Both the position numbers and the translations under genes were made by a program. A stretch of DNA of 14,944 nt from Candidatus Nanohalarchaeota archaeon (lineage in GTDB: Archaea > EX4484-52 > JAADEF01): the NCBI GenBank assembly GCA_013153555.1, contig JAADEF010000011.1, forward strand, positions 1 to 14,944, in the 5' to 3' direction. Below, piece after piece: positions 13,654 through 14,944 of the stretch. The notes beneath the pieces were generated by a model that was not told where the DNA came from, did no database searches, and saw only the letters and a program-made list of their open reading frames with translations. The stretch's first letter is position 1, and every line of letters begins with the position of its first letter.

Positions 13654-14906
13654 TCTTGAATGCTACACGAGTAATTACAGAAAAAGAAATTAAAAAAAGG
13701 ACTATTGCAAAAGAAAAAACAAATATTAAAGAAAAAGCTCTGAAAGATTTAAAGCAGGCATATAAATCAGGTTTAATATCTAAAGAAGCATATGAAAAAG
13801 CACTTCAAAAAATTGAGAAGAAAGAAGAAGAAAAAGAAAGCTGTAAAACGCAAAAACCTTCACCTGCGCCTTCACAACAGGAATCATCACCACACCCGCA
13901 ACAAACAGCTAATCAAGAACAGCAAAATAAAGAAAAAAAAGAGGAAGTTAAGCAATACAGCATTAAGAAAAAATACATTAAAGAACTAGAAGAGATGAAA
14001 AAAAATTGGATCAAAGATTTAGAATCTCTTAAAAAACTTCACGATCACGGCATAATTTCTGATGAGGAATATGAAAGAAGTAAAGCAGACATAGAAAGCA
14101 AAATTGAAAAAATAGAAAATCTCATAAAAAGAGAGCTTGAAAAGGAAGAATTAGAAGCATTAAAGCAGAGAATTGAAAAAGAGATAAAAGAAGCGTTTCA
14201 AAAAGGGATATTCAAAGAGGAAGAGGAGCAGTACAAAAAAGATTTAGAGGCATTGGAAAATCTTTATAAAAGAGGTCTCATAAGTGAAGAAGAATACTTA
14301 AAGAAAAAAGAAGAATTAAAACAAAAAATTGGGAATTATGACAAGCTCATTGAACTTATTGATGCTATATTCAATAAATACATAGAGGAGCTCTCTAAAA
14401 AAGTAGAAACCATTAAAGAAGAAACTACGCCCAAACAGCCAACAGAAGAACCAAAGCCACAAGAAGAAAAACCCCAACCCAAACAACTGAGCTTTATTCT
14501 CCGCATACTTCATAAATTGGGGTTGTATGAGATCAAAGAAACCGAGGTTCACCACAATAAATTAAAAGAAGAAATAACCAAAGCATTTAAAGAAAGCGAA
14601 CCCAGATTCAAAATCAGCAATATCGCCTTAGTTATCAAAAAAGAAGTTAAAGAAAAGCTAAATATTAAAGAAGCTGTTACTTATTCAGAGCTAATTGAAA
14701 AAATAAAAGCATCTAAAGAATTTGACGAACATCTCAAATCTAAACTCATAAATTTCTTCAATAATGTCATTATCAAAGAATATTTAGAAGATGAAGATGA
14801 AAAAGACATAGAGCTTATCTATAAAGAGGCTCTGGAAATTGCAGAACTATTAGAAGGGCAACAAACATCAAATACAATCAATAGATTGGTAACTTTTTTG
14901 ATATAA
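13650..14906 (+). CDS. Charged coiled-coil protein with three SHOCT-like repeats
   Basis: No named full-length family was recognised. The 418-residue cytoplasmic protein is rich in Lys and Glu. It has three helical hairpins of the form LxxLxxxGxISxEEYxxxK: residues 33-56 (QAYKSGLISKEAYEK), 124-153 (LKKLHDHGIISDEEYERS) and 199-227 (LENLYKRGLISEEEYLKK). A weaker copy lies at 182-196. These resemble the SHOCT domain, a short hairpin module often involved in oligomerisation. Two Pro/Gln/Glu-rich linkers (about 66-96 and 258-277) divide the protein, and a helical C-terminal domain follows (about 278-405), with SFILRILHKLGLYEI at its start. ATG 13650 is chosen for the ATGA overlap with the previous gene; ATG 13644 and TTG 13656 are in-frame alternatives. 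A scaffold role is inferred. Confidence 0.75.
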   Translation: MILNATRVITEKEIKKRTIAKEKTNIKEKALKDLKQAYKSGLISKEAYEKALQKIEKKEEEKESCKTQKPSPAPSQQESSPHPQQTANQEQQNKEKKEEVKQYSIKKKYIKELEEMKKNWIKDLESLKKLHDHGIISDEEYERSKADIESKIEKIENLIKRELEKEELEALKQRIEKEIKEAFQKGIFKEEEEQYKKDLEALENLYKRGLISEEEYLKKKEELKQKIGNYDKLIELIDAIFNKYIEELSKKVETIKEETTPKQPTEEPKPQEEKPQPKQLSFILRILHKLGLYEIKETEVHHNKLKEEITKAFKESEPRFKISNIALVIKKEVKEKLNIKEAVTYSELIEKIKASKEFDEHLKSKLINFFNNVIIKEYLEDEDEKDIELIYKEALEIAELLEGQQTSNTINRLVTFLI

Positions 14907-14931
14907 TAAAAAAAAGATAAGGGAATAAAAG

Positions 14932-14944
14932 ATGAAAAAAAATT
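14932..14944 (+). CDS. Possible start of a further gene, cut by the window end
   Basis: An ATG at 14932 opens a frame beginning Met-Lys-Lys-Asn that runs off the end of the window. It follows a weak GGGA ribosome-like site, 25 bases after the preceding stop codon and on the same strand. Four codons cannot identify a product. Confidence 0.3.

Noticed and set aside
13792..13989. Lysine-rich 65-codon frame inside the coiled-coil gene
   Set aside because: It is a frame-shifted reading of AAA/GAA-rich codons and its repetitive basic composition is an artefact.
1..14944. CRISPR arrays, tRNA or rRNA genes
   Set aside because: No regularly spaced repeats, no recognisable cloverleaf or rRNA sequence were seen; almost all sequence is accounted for by protein genes.

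Overview
This is an AT-rich, gene-dense archaeal window, with nearly every base coding. The archaeal assignment rests on eL42, eS24, eS31, eS1 (S3Ae), Rpo7 and Spt4, on a Hef helicase-nuclease fusion, on class III (archaellin/pilin-type) signal peptides, on GGTGAT-like Shine-Dalgarno sites and on TATA-box promoters. A bacterial-type class II lysyl-tRNA synthetase, a pilin starting KKGITPIIS, small proteins and tight stop-start overlaps suggest a DPANN-type archaeon with a small genome. That lineage call is an inference and no database was consulted.

Layout. (1) 1-2841, plus strand: a type IV pilin-like protein, then Hef, which handles stalled forks and probably has a leaderless start. (2) 9868 down to 2832, minus strand: a long information-processing and envelope block. 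It reads eL42, Rpo7, Spt4, eS24, eS31 and a one-domain alkylguanine-DNA methyltransferase. After a promoter at about 8025-8040 it continues with eS1, LysS, a secreted transglutaminase-like protein, a Cys-rich archaellin-like secreted protein with a WAP-like motif, and a three-helix membrane protein. The eS31 gene (55 codons including the first ATG) fills the gap between eS24 and the methyltransferase. (3) 9979-10542, plus strand: an unrecognised protein diverging from eL42. It converges with and overlaps a small HD-domain (p)ppGpp-hydrolase-like protein (minus strand, 10523-11074). (4) 11075-11420: a 346-base low-coding stretch with a perfect 15-base palindrome, T-rich terminator-like runs and a doubtful 62-codon ORF. 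(5) 13291 down to 11421, minus strand: a MoxR AAA+ ATPase overlapping a XerA tyrosine recombinase by four bases. (6) 13339-14906, plus strand: two overlapping coiled-coil genes. The second has three SHOCT-like helical hairpin repeats and a separate C-terminal helical domain. A further gene may begin at 14932.

How the genes fit together. The minus-strand block joins ribosome and RNA polymerase components to tRNA charging and then runs into three genes for envelope proteins. The most likely undescribed material is that envelope trio (2832-5969) and the unit around 12281-14906. In the latter a MoxR ATPase without its usual DUF58/vWA partners is divergently transcribed from two intracellular coiled-coil proteins through a 47-base promoter region. 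Start codons were chosen from Shine-Dalgarno spacing, so several genes start downstream of the longest possible reading frame.
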